A DNA stretch of 14,243 nucleotides from AC-32 sp036265535 (GCA_036265535.1 DATAOV010000116.1:1-14243), one strand, 5' to 3'. Shown: positions 6,260 to 13,643, numbered from the stretch's first letter. The notes: a model not told the origin generated them from the letters alone. Program-made: numbers and translations.

Positions 6260-6748
6260 TCAGCCTGCGGCGCTGAGGAGCGGCGGCGCCAAGGCGTGGC
6301 AGATGGCCACGGCGAGCGCGTCTGCGGCGTGGTTGGGCGTCGGCGCCTGCTTGAGCCCGAGGATCGCCATCACCATTCGCTGAACCTGAGCCTTCTCGGC
6401 ACGGCCGTAGCCGCAGACGGCCTGCTTCACGCGGGCAGGCGCGTACTCGGCGCAGGCGACGCCGAGCGAGGCGGCCGCGACGAGCACGGCGCCTCGGGCC
6501 TGCCCCACGGATAGCGCGGTGCGGGCGTCGACGCCGACGAACGACTCCTCGACCGCGACCGCACGCGGACTGAACTCCTCGATGAGGTCGGTGACGCCGT
6601 CGAAGATCGTCTTCAGGCGCAGCTCGGGGGGCTCCTTGGCGGGCGTATGCCAGCACCCGAATTCCACCGCCCTCAGGCGGTCGCCTCTTTCGTGGACGAT
6701 GCCGAATCCGCAAGCAGCCGTGCCCGGGTCGATGCCGAGAGTCGTCAC
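6260..6748 (-). CDS. ruvC: Holliday junction resolvase RuvC (crossover junction endodeoxyribonuclease)
   Basis: The 162-aa protein is the dimeric Mg-dependent nuclease that cuts Holliday junctions after RuvAB branch migration. The RNase H-fold acidic residues are visible: D7 in LGIDPGTAACGFGIV, E67 in AVEESFVG, and H140/D143 in PNHAADALAVAICH. The GQARGAVL segment (82-89) and the YAPARVKQAVCGYGRAEKAQVQRMV helix region also match the family. The GTG start gives the standard V/M-T-T-L-G-I-D opening. No Shine-Dalgarno sequence precedes it, which fits a leaderless transcript. It is the first gene of ruvC-ruvA-ruvB-orf103; yebC, often upstream of ruvC, is absent, and a divergent secreted-peptide gene is there instead. 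Confidence 0.98.
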   Translation of the reverse strand: MTTLGIDPGTAACGFGIVHERGDRLRAVEFGCWHTPAKEPPELRLKTIFDGVTDLIEEFSPRAVAVEESFVGVDARTALSVGQARGAVLVAAASLGVACAEYAPARVKQAVCGYGRAEKAQVQRMVMAILGLKQAPTPNHAADALAVAICHALAPPLLSAAG

Positions 6749-6754
6749 GACGAC

Positions 6755-6785
6755 ACGTTACGGATCGTTGCGGACGTTCCTTCAA
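6755..6785 (-). promoter_or_regulatory. Weak candidate promoter of the ruv operon
   Basis: On the minus strand TTGAAG (6785-6780) and TAACGT (6760-6755) are separated by 19 bp, longer than ideal. TAACGT ends six bases before the ruvC GTG, consistent with leaderless transcription. I could not find a convincing LexA operator here. This is a tentative call from motif similarity alone. Confidence 0.3.
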
Positions 6786-6818
6786 ACCGTATTCGGCCCG
6801 GCGTCTAAGCGGAGCGAG

Positions 6819-7013
6819 ATGCGCAGGCCGCTCGCTCTCGCGCTCTTGGGGCTGATCGCCTTCGTCCCCGCTGCGGCCGAGCCCCGTCGCCACCTCAGCT
6901 GCCAGGCAGGCGACATCATCGTCGACGTCGTCGACTTCCAGTTCCAGAACGGGACCCAGACGGCGTCGCCTGCTTGTCGGGCTGAGCGACCGGGCGGCGA
7001 CCCGAACGCCTAG
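6819..7013 (+). CDS. Small secreted peptide, 64 aa, unknown function
   Basis: ATG at 6819 is preceded by GGAGCGAG (6811-6818). The first 20 residues form a clear Sec signal: a basic start (MRR), a hydrophobic core (PLALALLGLIAFV) and a PAAA|EP-type cleavage site. The mature part of about 44 residues begins EPRRHLSC and has two cysteines (in HLSCQAGD and SPACRAE), which could form one disulphide. It contains a short strand-like IIVDVVDFQF segment. A longer open frame continues upstream to 6519 but lies antisense to ruvC, so the internal ATG is preferred. It is divergent from ruvC. I recognise no family. Confidence 0.55.
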   Translation: MRRPLALALLGLIAFVPAAAEPRRHLSCQAGDIIVDVVDFQFQNGTQTASPACRAERPGGDPNA

Positions 7014-7298
7014 GATGCTCCCACGACCCGGCCCGTTCGTCGCGTCGCGCGGCGAGGGCAAACACCTTCGCAGGTGCGGATTGCTGCAAGGCGAGGAGCG
7101 GTTGAACTTCTGCGTTGACAGCCATCTTGACGAGGCGGACACTTGCGGGTCGGGGAGATTCGGGAAGGGAGAGCAATGCGGAAGATCCCCGCGCTCACCC
7201 GCCCTTAGAAGCTGACTTCGCAAGCGCAACTGCCGCGGATCTGCCGCTGTCTGAGGCCCGATTCCCCTGCCACTCAATAGGCAAGGAGGGTTTGGGAG
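7014..7298. other. Non-coding leader region before the secreted-protein/ferritin operon
   Basis: I see no convincing gene in these 285 bases. TTGACA at 7115-7120 is a perfect -35 hexamer. The best partner at 17 bp, GACACT (7138-7143), is poor, so a promoter here is possible but weak. If used, it would give a leader of about 150 bases ahead of the ATG at 7299. Confidence 0.3.
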
Positions 7299-7823
7299 AT
7301 GAAGATCTTTGCACTCGTGCCGGCGGTGCTGGCAGCGGCCGTTCTGCTGATTGCGGCGACCGCGTCGGCGGCGGGCGGCAACACCGGCTTCGGCTTCAAC
7401 GCACGGGACATCAGCGGCTTCCCGACCGGGGCCGCCACGCTCACCGGCGGCGGCGCCTACAACCCCGTGAGCGGCTTCGTCCACTCCGCGGGCGGCTTTC
7501 GCTGCACGAGCGACATCGGCCAGGGCCCCCTTATGGGGTGTCTCGCGGGCGAAGGCGTTCGCTGGGACACGGTCGATCTCCGAAGGAGCACGAGCTTCAA
7601 GTGCACCGGGGCAGCGGCGGAGCCCCTGAAGACCGCAAGCACCGACGAGAACACGGTCGGGCTTGACGCAGACTTCTACCGCGCCGGCGACGGTAACGAC
7701 GAGTCCTTCACGGCGCAGATGATCGTCTCCGCCGAGGACCTTGCGCCCGACATCTTCGGGATCCAGAACGTCTGGATTCAGGGCGTCGGTTGTGCCTCGG
7801 CAATCGCGAACTTCAGCTCCTGA
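7299..7823 (+). CDS. Secreted protein of unknown function, 174 aa
   Basis: A textbook Sec signal opens the protein (MKIFALVPAVL, then a hydrophobic core, ending ATASA|AGG at about residue 25). The mature part is Gly-rich and begins NTGFGFNARDISGFPTG. It has four cysteines (FRCTSD, MGCLAG, FKCTGA, VGCASA) that could form two disulphides. Strand-like segments such as SFTAQMIVSAEDL and IQNVWIQGVG suggest a beta-rich fold. I do not recognise the family. Start choice is firm: AAGGAGGG at 7283-7290 lies eight bases before the ATG. The ferritin-like gene starts 23 bases downstream with its own strong ribosome-binding site, so the two form an operon and may work together outside the membrane. Confidence 0.85.
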   Translation: MKIFALVPAVLAAAVLLIAATASAAGGNTGFGFNARDISGFPTGAATLTGGGAYNPVSGFVHSAGGFRCTSDIGQGPLMGCLAGEGVRWDTVDLRRSTSFKCTGAAAEPLKTASTDENTVGLDADFYRAGDGNDESFTAQMIVSAEDLAPDIFGIQNVWIQGVGCASAIANFSS

Positions 7824-7846
7824 AGGCGACCCACAAGGAGGAGATC

Positions 7847-8935
7847 ATGGAAACGACCGAACAGTCGGAGCACCGGAGCAGCCGTCGTTCCTTCCTGGTC
7901 AAGGGGGCCGCGGTCGGAGCAGGAACCGTCGGCGCGGGGCGGTTGCTGATCGACGCGTCACCGGCCCTCGCGAGCGGCGGCCTCACCAAAGGCGACGCGG
8001 CGATTCTTCGCTTCCTGGCCGCGGCCGAGATCCTCGAGACCGATATGTGGCAGCAATACAACGAGCTCGCGGGCATCCAGGACGGCGAAGTCCCCGGCGG
8101 GAGCGGGAATCCCGACTACACCGAGGCGGTCGCGGTGCTGGACGAGGACATGGACCAGTACATCCACGACAACACCGACGACGAGATCAGCCATTTCACC
8201 TTCATCAACGCCTACCTGAAGGCGCACGGCGCGCAAACGGTCAACCTGGACAAGTTCCGCACCCTGCCGAGCAGCACGGCAACGGGCGCCCAGCAGATCG
8301 GACGGCTGACCAACCTGATGCAGCTGACCATCAACACCAGCTTCTGGACGCGCTACCGCAGCGACTCGCAGAACCCCGACTTCGGCGACACGCTCCCGCA
8401 AGCCGTTCCAGACCTCGCCACCGGTCAGCACCCGGCGATCCCGCGCAGTGACGCCGACCTCGCCCCGCCTGACCACCTGCAGGCGATCGCCAATACGGCC
8501 GGCTTCCACTTCGCCTGGATCGAGCAAGGCGGTACCAGTCTCTACGCCGGGCTCGCCCAGCGGGTCACCCATTCCGAGGTGCTGCGGATCCTGCTCAGCA
8601 TCGGCGGCTCCGAGATCATGCACTTCCAGACCTGGCAGGACAAAGCCGGCAACGCGCCTCCCTTGACCGATCCCGTCACTGGGCTCACGTTCCCCGACCT
8701 CAACGCCGACGGCGAGCTGACGCAGACCAATCTGATCATGCCCGAGCCGACGATCTTCCTCGATCGCAAGTTCCCAATCGTCTCGATCATCCGCCCCACC
8801 GAGACCGACGGCGCCGCCATGGGCACAGTCAAGGCCTTCACCAACGACGGGCTCTTCATCGGACAATCAGCAGAGTTCTTCGCCGTCCTCACAGGCCTAG
8901 CTAAGGCCGCAGACGCGGCCCGACACGGATCGTGA
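7847..8935 (+). CDS. Tat-exported ferritin-like domain protein
   Basis: The 362-aa protein starts at ATG 7847 after AAGGAGGAGA (7835-7844). The N-terminus carries a twin-arginine motif, SRRSFLVK (residues 12-19), then a hydrophobic stretch and an ASPALAS cleavage region near 37-43. This implies folding, perhaps with metal, before export. The body resembles exported ferritin-like (Ferritin_2-type) proteins: a helix with EILETDMW (61-68), EISH (113-116), a SEVLRILLSIGG helix (243-254) and EIMH (256-259). These supply the paired Glu and ExxH ligands of a di-iron four-helix bundle. About 100 extra C-terminal residues follow, of unknown role. Activity (iron binding, oxidase, peroxide protection) cannot be told from sequence. 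A Sec-exported unknown protein precedes it in the operon. Confidence 0.88.
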   Translation: METTEQSEHRSSRRSFLVKGAAVGAGTVGAGRLLIDASPALASGGLTKGDAAILRFLAAAEILETDMWQQYNELAGIQDGEVPGGSGNPDYTEAVAVLDEDMDQYIHDNTDDEISHFTFINAYLKAHGAQTVNLDKFRTLPSSTATGAQQIGRLTNLMQLTINTSFWTRYRSDSQNPDFGDTLPQAVPDLATGQHPAIPRSDADLAPPDHLQAIANTAGFHFAWIEQGGTSLYAGLAQRVTHSEVLRILLSIGGSEIMHFQTWQDKAGNAPPLTDPVTGLTFPDLNADGELTQTNLIMPEPTIFLDRKFPIVSIIRPTETDGAAMGTVKAFTNDGLFIGQSAEFFAVLTGLAKAADAARHGS

Positions 8936-8948
8936 GCGACGTGCCGCA

Positions 8949-8993
8949 GCCGATCGGGCTACACGGTGTACGACGGAGGCCCGACTGCTCGGC
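8949..8993 (+). terminator. Probable stem-loop terminator after the ferritin-like gene
   Basis: GCCGA-TCGGGC (8949-8959) pairs with GCCCGA (8979-8984) and TCGGC (8989-8993), giving an 11-bp stem with a four-base bulge. A small TACAC-G-GTGTA hairpin sits in the loop. It begins 14 bases after the stop at 8935. No T-run follows, so it may be a non-canonical terminator or a structured 3' end. Confidence 0.4.
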
Positions 8994-9062
8994 CTGGGCG
9001 GGGAGCGCACACGTCACTGCGTCCCAGCATCGGACTCGAACCGAGTACCCGGAGGTGATGAC

Positions 9063-9342
9063 ATGAGGTCTTTCACCCGTTTGAACCGGTTGCTGCGACG
9101 GTGATGCCGGCCTCGAGTTGGCCCACGACCTTGCTGCCGTCGGATCCCGCCGCCAGTTCATGGCTGCGGTTGTCCGCTGCTTCGACGACCCCCGGCCGGC
9201 TGGGGACACGACTACATCCAACGAATCGCAACCACGGGTGGCCTCGCTCCCCGCCGCGGAATGCAACGCGACAACGGCAGGCACCGTGGCCGAAATCCCA
9301 TACACCGCCGACTGCTACTTCTCGAAGAAGACCGGTGGCTGA
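9063..9342 (+). pseudogene. Small gene with a +1 frameshift, unknown product (about 92 aa if joined)
   Basis: GGAGGTGAT at 9051-9059 is a near-perfect ribosome-binding site placed seven bases (measured from GGAGG) before ATG 9063. That frame gives MRSFTRLNRLLRR and stops at TGA 9102-9104. Skipping one base continues into an open frame with high G/C at third positions (9103-9342), starting DAGLELAHDLAAVGSRRQF and ending ADCYFSKKTGG. Codon bias supports this frame over the other two, which give Arg/Pro-rich shadows. The joined product has three cysteines in its second part and no clear membrane span. The break may be a mutation, an assembly error, or less likely a +1 shift at a stop codon as in prfB. 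I recognise no family. Confidence 0.4.
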
Positions 9343-9642
9343 TGCAACGCCAGCGCCCGCAAGGGCCGGCTCGACGCGGAAACCGCAACCCACAACGATT
9401 GGCGGCACTACTCACCCCCGATCGTTCAGCTAAGCGGCGCGCGGCCTTGGCCTGCCAGCAGGACCGGCCGCCTCCCTGAGGTCGACCCGCGGGTACCCGC
9501 TACCCCGCGCGACACGAGTTCCACCTGGCGGGCACCCCAGGAGCGCTTTCAGAAGCGTCGTCTCCCATTGAAATGCCGCTGGGCTCTTGCTTTCACACTG
9601 TTGAGCGCGTTAGCTTCAGCCGCGTCTACCAGGGGAGGATCG
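9343..9642. other. Intergenic stretch before the VOC gene, no gene seen
   Basis: These 300 bases contain no credible reading frame with a ribosome-binding site. The only clear structure is the perfect 12-bp palindrome GCGGGTACCCGC at 9489-9500. It could be an operator or part of a hairpin. The promoter of the gene at 9643 should lie here, but I could not pick a convincing -35/-10 pair. Confidence 0.35.
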
Positions 9643-10860
9643 ATGGGGAATCGTTCCGCGAGCCGGGCAGCTGTGTGCACCGCTGTCGCTCTACTGATTT
9701 CCTCGCTGGCGACCGTCGCGCTGGGGGCTTCGACGCCGACAATCGGCGCTCGAAAGCAGGCGCGCAGCGTCGCCGCAAACCACTCACCGATTCCGGGTGT
9801 GCTCGGGGTCGACCACTTTGGCGTCACTGTGCCCGATGTCGCTCAAGCGCGCGACTGGTTCGTCAATGTTCTCGGTTGCGTGGCGCCGCTCCAGTTCGGC
9901 CCGTTTTTCGATCCGAACGGGAGCCTGATGACGCGCCTCGTCGGTGTGCATCCGCGGGCGGTGATCGATCAGATCGTCGAGCTCCGATGCGGCACCGGCT
10001 CGAGCATCGAGCTCTTCCAGTACACCGCCCCGCACCAGGACCAGACCTGGGCGAAGAACTCGGATTTCGCCGGCCACCACGTGGCTCTTTACGTGACCGA
10101 CATCGGACAGGCCGTTGCGTATCTAGAACATCAGCCGGGTGTGCAGAAGTTTCTTGGGCCGTTCCCCGTCACCGACGGGCCGGCCGCAGGCCAGACGATC
10201 AACTACTTCAAGACGTTCTTCGGCCTCTACATCGAACTGATCTCGTATCCGAACGGGATGGCCTACGAAACCACGGCTACGACGAAGCTCTGGAATCCCG
10301 CCGACGTCGGGGCAACACCTTGGTCGACCGGTCTCCCCGGTCTGCTCGGGGTCGACCATTTCGGCATGACCGTCCCCGACATCGCCAAGGCTCGTGGCTG
10401 GCTGGAGAGCACGCTCGGTTGCAGCGCACCGCTCAACTTCGGGCCGTTCTTCGATCCCGTCGGCGATCTGATGACACAGCTCGTCGATGTTCACCCGCGA
10501 GCGGTGATCCACCACATCAGCGAGCTGCGCTGCGGCGCGAACGGGGCGAACATCGAGCTCTTCCAGTATTCCTCGCCCGACCAGGACAAGCGAACGCCCC
10601 TCAATTCCGACTGGGCGGGGAATCACTTCGCCGTCTACGTGAGCGACATCGACCGTGCGACCGCGGCGATGAAGGGACGAGGCGCCCGACCGTTTGTCGG
10701 ACCGTTCCCGGTTACCGGCGGTCCTGCCGCAGGCCAGTCGATCAACTACTACCTGCCGCCGCTCGGTCACTACCTCGAGCTCATCTCGTATCCGAACGGA
10801 ATGGCGTACGAGGCGACCGCACCAATCCCGCTCTGGAGCCCGCGCAAGCCAGGAGGTTGA
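9643..10860 (+). CDS. Exported protein with two tandem VOC (glyoxalase/dioxygenase-fold) units
   Basis: The 405-aa product begins with a signal-like segment (RSASRAA, hydrophobic residues 9-28, ending ALGAS). Two VOC units of about 170 residues follow, at 52-219 and 233-400, and are visibly duplicates: both have GVDHFG, QFGPFFDP or NFGPFFDP, VHPRAVI, IELFQY, GPFPVT, GPAAGQ and ELISYPNGMAYE. The expected metal ligands are kept in both: H58, E123, H146, E198 and H239, E305, H328, E379. Each unit is a full two-module VOC fold, so both may be active. The substrate is unknown. The start at ATG 9643, after AGGGGAGGA (9631-9639), is preferred over an open upstream extension. Most VOC enzymes are cytoplasmic, so an exported double unit is unusual. 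Confidence 0.88.
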   Translation: MGNRSASRAAVCTAVALLISSLATVALGASTPTIGARKQARSVAANHSPIPGVLGVDHFGVTVPDVAQARDWFVNVLGCVAPLQFGPFFDPNGSLMTRLVGVHPRAVIDQIVELRCGTGSSIELFQYTAPHQDQTWAKNSDFAGHHVALYVTDIGQAVAYLEHQPGVQKFLGPFPVTDGPAAGQTINYFKTFFGLYIELISYPNGMAYETTATTKLWNPADVGATPWSTGLPGLLGVDHFGMTVPDIAKARGWLESTLGCSAPLNFGPFFDPVGDLMTQLVDVHPRAVIHHISELRCGANGANIELFQYSSPDQDKRTPLNSDWAGNHFAVYVSDIDRATAAMKGRGARPFVGPFPVTGGPAAGQSINYYLPPLGHYLELISYPNGMAYEATAPIPLWSPRKPGG

Positions 10861-10943
10861 CCCAACGCTCGCCTCGGCAGGCGGTGAGACCCCGCCGGCC
10901 GCCGGTCCTTTGTCCTCGAGCGGTCTCAGGCGACGGCGACGTT

Positions 10944-10976
10944 CCACCGGAGGTCACGGTGCGAACTCTCCGGTGG
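10944..10976. terminator. Inverted repeat between convergent genes, likely terminator
   Basis: CCACCGGAG (10944-10952) and CTCCGGTGG (10968-10976) form a perfect 9-bp stem with a 15-base loop. It lies directly beyond the minus-strand stop at 10979 and about 85 bases after the plus-strand stop at 10860. This fits a bidirectional terminator, although no T-run is present on either side. Confidence 0.45.
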
Positions 10977-10978
10977 TG

Positions 10979-11389
10979 TCAGCCCGGAAAGACGGCCCGC
11001 AGGCCTGCCTCGACACAGGCGCGGTCGTCGTCGCCGCTCGCGCCGCTCGCCCCGGCTGCGCCCAGCACGCCCTCGCCGCTCCGGATCAACACGGAGCCCG
11101 GGCCTGGAATGAGTGGCAGCCGGACGAGCCTGCTGACCGCGTCGAAAAAGCCCTCGTGGGATATACGGCTGGCGGCGAGCTGCTCGCCATCGCGGTGCCA
11201 CAGCGCTGTGCCGGCTGCCTTCGCTTCGGCGATCTGCGCTGAGAGCGGGAACGCGCCGTCCATGCGGCCGAGCGCGACAAGGAGTCCGCCCTCGTCGACG
11301 ACGGCGACGGCGATCTTCCAGCCGTTGGCGACTGCGTGGTCATGCGCGGCTGCGATAAGAACGTGGGCCTGTGCGAAGCTCAGCGACAT
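10979..11389 (-). CDS. GlcG/HbpS-like (DUF336) protein, possible haem-binding
   Basis: The 136-aa protein matches the GlcG/HbpS fold. It opens with SLSFAQAHVLIAAAHDHAVANGW (written as SLSFAQAHVL at 2-11 and a following helix), then IAVAVVDEGGLLVALGRMDGAF (the VVDEGG turn and RMDGA motif at 30-46). A helix with AQIAEAKAAGTA (51-62) follows, and the glycine-rich PGPGSVLI and GVLGAAGASGASGDDDRACVEAGL segments (96-130) close the domain. Members bind haem or assist glycolate and other oxidases; the role here is open. ATG 11389 gives the usual family start; an in-frame TTG at 11398 is the alternative. No strong ribosome-binding site is seen for either. A dyad follows the stop. Confidence 0.88.
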   Translation of the reverse strand: MSLSFAQAHVLIAAAHDHAVANGWKIAVAVVDEGGLLVALGRMDGAFPLSAQIAEAKAAGTALWHRDGEQLAASRISHEGFFDAVSRLVRLPLIPGPGSVLIRSGEGVLGAAGASGASGDDDRACVEAGLRAVFPG

Positions 11390-11558
11390 TGTCGCCAAGT
11401 ATCAGTGGTGGTCCTCGGGATGACAACGCGCGGCACGCGGCACTCAGCGACCTCCGCGAGACGGCGCCTTGTTCGACCTCCGCGGCCGTCCGCCTGAGCC
11501 TCAGGTCGTAGAACTAGAGGTCGACCCAGTCGAAGGTTCCGGCGAAGTTCGTAATCGC
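11390..11558 (-). other. Gap upstream of the HbpS-like gene with an 11-bp direct repeat
   Basis: CGACCTCCGCG occurs at 11448-11458 and again at 11474-11484 (26-bp period), and CCTGAG-C-CTCAGG forms a small perfect hairpin at 11493-11505. The hairpin could end the acetyltransferase transcript, and the repeats could bind a regulator of the next gene. No reading frame is convincing. Confidence 0.3.
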
Positions 11559-12326
11559 TCACGCCTGGCGCTCGCCGAACTCGTCCAGCAGCACGTGGAC
11601 GTGGCCTACGGGCTCGAATCCCACACGCTCGAGGATCGGGCGAGACATCGAGCCGCCCTGCGTGATCAGCGCCGGGGTACCGCGAGCCACGGCCTCGTCC
11701 CACCGTGCGCGCAGGAGCGCGCGGTACGCACCGCGGCCGCGGGCGCGCGAAACGGTCGCGCCGCCGTAGAGCAGGAGGCCGTGCGGGGTCGGCGCGCACG
11801 TCCCAGCGGAGACGATCTCGCGGTCGAGCCAGGCAGCATGCATGATGATCGGCGCCTCGCGCCAGCGCTGCGGAAGCAGAGCGCGCCCCTCGGCGACCTC
11901 GTCCTCGGGCATCGCGAATGCCTGCCACTGCACTTCGTTCGCGGCCGCGTACTCTTCGAAGGTCTCCACCCGGCGCGCGACGATCCCCGCCGCCGGGGGC
12001 GGCGGCTTCTCCGTCAGGACGAGCGCAACGGTGTACGGATCCTTGTCGCGGACGAGACCGCGCGCGAGCAGCAGATCGACGAGTTCCGACGGCTCTGCCG
12101 AGCTGCCGACCTCCCACTGTGTTCTGCCGCGCCCGCGTGCGCCAAGCAACGAGCGCACCTCCTCGAGGACGTCGTCGACCTCTTCCCCACGGAAGCGCTG
12201 CCGCTGGACGGTGTTCCAGGTCTTGCCGAGGCCCATGCAGAGCGTGTAGCGATCGGTCTCGATCCGCTCGTCGCTCGGCCCGAGCGGCCCGAAGGAGTTC
12301 GGGTATTCCGCGATCTCGCGTAGCAC
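11559..12326 (-). CDS. GNAT-family N-acetyltransferase
   Basis: The product is 255 aa from a GTG at 12326. The C-terminal half is a GNAT domain: the acetyl-CoA loop and helix at about 188-212 (GGATVSRARGRGAYRALL), then ALITQGGSMSRPILERVGFEPV (219-240), the usual beta5-alpha4-beta6 end. The N-terminal half (1-115) begins VLREIAEYPNSFGPLGPSDE and ends in a proline run, perhaps a second degenerate GNAT lobe; VARRVETFEEYAAANEVQW (116-134) starts the clear domain. The acceptor substrate is unknown. The frame stays open upstream to 12566, but that stretch lacks domain features, and the family-like text begins near 12326. The start is uncertain because no Shine-Dalgarno sequence is evident. Confidence 0.82.
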   Translation of the reverse strand: MLREIAEYPNSFGPLGPSDERIETDRYTLCMGLGKTWNTVQRQRFRGEEVDDVLEEVRSLLGARGRGRTQWEVGSSAEPSELVDLLLARGLVRDKDPYTVALVLTEKPPPPAAGIVARRVETFEEYAAANEVQWQAFAMPEDEVAEGRALLPQRWREAPIIMHAAWLDREIVSAGTCAPTPHGLLLYGGATVSRARGRGAYRALLRARWDEAVARGTPALITQGGSMSRPILERVGFEPVGHVHVLLDEFGERQA

Positions 12327-12662
12327 ATGATGGACGCTAGCCTGTCTCTTGTTGGCGCCGTGGGCCGAGTGGTTGGCGTCAGGCGAGACGTCCGCGCGGA
12401 CCCAACTGGCGGGCGTTCCTTCGCCCTCGCTACTAACGGCTCCGCCCTCAGCCCGTGCTTCCCACGGCGCGACCGCCGCCTCGCCTGGCCAGTGAACTTG
12501 TGCAATCTGCTGCAGCCCGCGGCATGGGTAGCCCGGCGTCTTGAACTTCTCGTGGCCGGGGAGCAAGGTAATGCGGCTTGTTACTTCGAGGAGTTGCGCC
12601 GCCCCCGCACCGGGCCAGCGATGTAGCGGACGACTCGGCCCCTCGCAACCAAGGGAGGGGAG
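12327..12662. other. Divergent intergenic region, no gene assigned
   Basis: This 336-base gap lies between the minus-strand acetyltransferase and the plus-strand propeller gene. Open frames cross it on both strands but show no domain, no good ribosome-binding site and no consistent codon bias. TTGAAC at 12542-12547 could be a -35 box for the propeller gene, but no good -10 lies at the right distance. I see nothing else definite. Confidence 0.35.
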
Positions 12663-13643
12663 ATGCGACGGCTAACTGCGGTGTTGATCGGCGCGGTGGC
12701 GATCGCCGCACTCGCAGCGATGAGCGCGACTCCGGCAGCGGCGAAACCGCGCGGCAGCAACGGAAAGATCGTCACCAATAGCGACAACCTGGTCACCGGC
12801 GAAGAGCAGGTCTACACCGTCGACCCCGACGGGACGGATCAACAGCTCGTTTACAACAACAGCGAGGTGGGCCAGTGGTCGCCCGACGGCATGAGGATCG
12901 CGCTCGTCACCCAGCTCGGCCCTCCCCAGGTGCTCTTGTTCAACGTGGACAACGGGAGTACCGTGTATTTCGGGCTGCCATTCGACCTCTACCCGGGCCT
13001 GGCACTCTTCTGCACGGTGTGGTCACCGGACGGCGGCCGGCTGGCCTGCGAGGGCCAAGGCGAGACAGATCCGAGCCTGACCGGCGTCTACACGCTGCGG
13101 GCCTCCGACGGCGGCGACCTGCAGCGGGTGACCTCCGACCCGACCGGCGACGACTGCCCCAGCGACTACTCGCCGAACGGCAAGCGACTGGTGATCACGC
13201 GCGCGAATGACACCACCTATGCGCTCTACACGGTGAAGCTCGATGGCAGCGGCATGAAGCAGATCACCCCAGACGGGATGGAATTCAACTTCTGCAACGG
13301 GAACTGGTCGCCGCAGGGCAACGAGATCGTCTTCTCCGCCCATGTTCCCAATGGCGATTACCACAGCTCGGTTTGGGTCGTCCACTCCGACGGCAGCGAC
13401 CTGCGGCAGCTGCCAATCACGGGACCCTGCGGCGGAGCGCTCGCCGACCCGACCACGTTCGGCTGCTTCAACCCCGTCTGGTCGCCGGACGGGCAGAAGA
13501 TCGCCTTTGGGCGCAACCAGGATGACGGCCAGCGCGACCTCTACACCGTCAACGCGGACGGACGTGGGCTCTTCCAGGTCACGGATACACCTGATATCAG
13601 CGAGTTCAACGGCGACTGGGGGACGCACCCGCTCACGCCATAG
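12663..13643 (+). CDS. Secreted TolB-like (PD40) beta-propeller protein
   Basis: The 326-aa protein starts after GGGAGGGG (12653-12660). Its signal peptide (MRRLTAVLIG, hydrophobic core, TPAAA|KP near residue 27) implies export. PD40/TolB-type propeller repeats follow, each with an (W/Y)SPxG motif: residues 72, 120, 169, 215 and 273, and a final DWGTHP at 318. Between them are YTVDPDGTD, LRASDGGDLQRVT, VKLDGSGMKQIT and VNADGRGLFQVT strands typical of the family. About six blades are present. No Tol-Pal partner genes are nearby, and Gram-positive relatives are used as stand-alone propellers, so a TolB function should not be assumed. Cysteines recur before several motifs (CTVW, CPSDY, CNGNW, CFNPVW). 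Confidence 0.9.
   Translation: MRRLTAVLIGAVAIAALAAMSATPAAAKPRGSNGKIVTNSDNLVTGEEQVYTVDPDGTDQQLVYNNSEVGQWSPDGMRIALVTQLGPPQVLLFNVDNGSTVYFGLPFDLYPGLALFCTVWSPDGGRLACEGQGETDPSLTGVYTLRASDGGDLQRVTSDPTGDDCPSDYSPNGKRLVITRANDTTYALYTVKLDGSGMKQITPDGMEFNFCNGNWSPQGNEIVFSAHVPNGDYHSSVWVVHSDGSDLRQLPITGPCGGALADPTTFGCFNPVWSPDGQKIAFGRNQDDGQRDLYTVNADGRGLFQVTDTPDISEFNGDWGTHPLTP

Noticed and set aside
6784..6800. LexA-like box upstream of ruvC (CCGAAT near TTTGAA)
   Set aside because: The halves are not inverted copies and do not fit the spacing of the GAAC-N4-GTTC actinobacterial operator, so SOS control cannot be claimed.
9032..9047. tRNA T-arm-like motif (GGACTCGAACC, the complement of GGTTCGAGTCC)
   Set aside because: The T-stem has a mismatch and no matching acceptor or anticodon arm is found at the right distance on the minus strand; a chance hairpin is more likely.
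9101..9433. Plus-strand frame of 110 codons after the frameshift region
   Set aside because: It is Pro/Ser/Arg-rich without structure, and codon bias in the region favours the neighbouring frame ending at 9342.
12327..12566. 80-residue N-terminal extension of the acetyltransferase
   Set aside because: It is open but Gly/Ala/Pro-rich with no domain signal; family-like sequence begins only near 12326.
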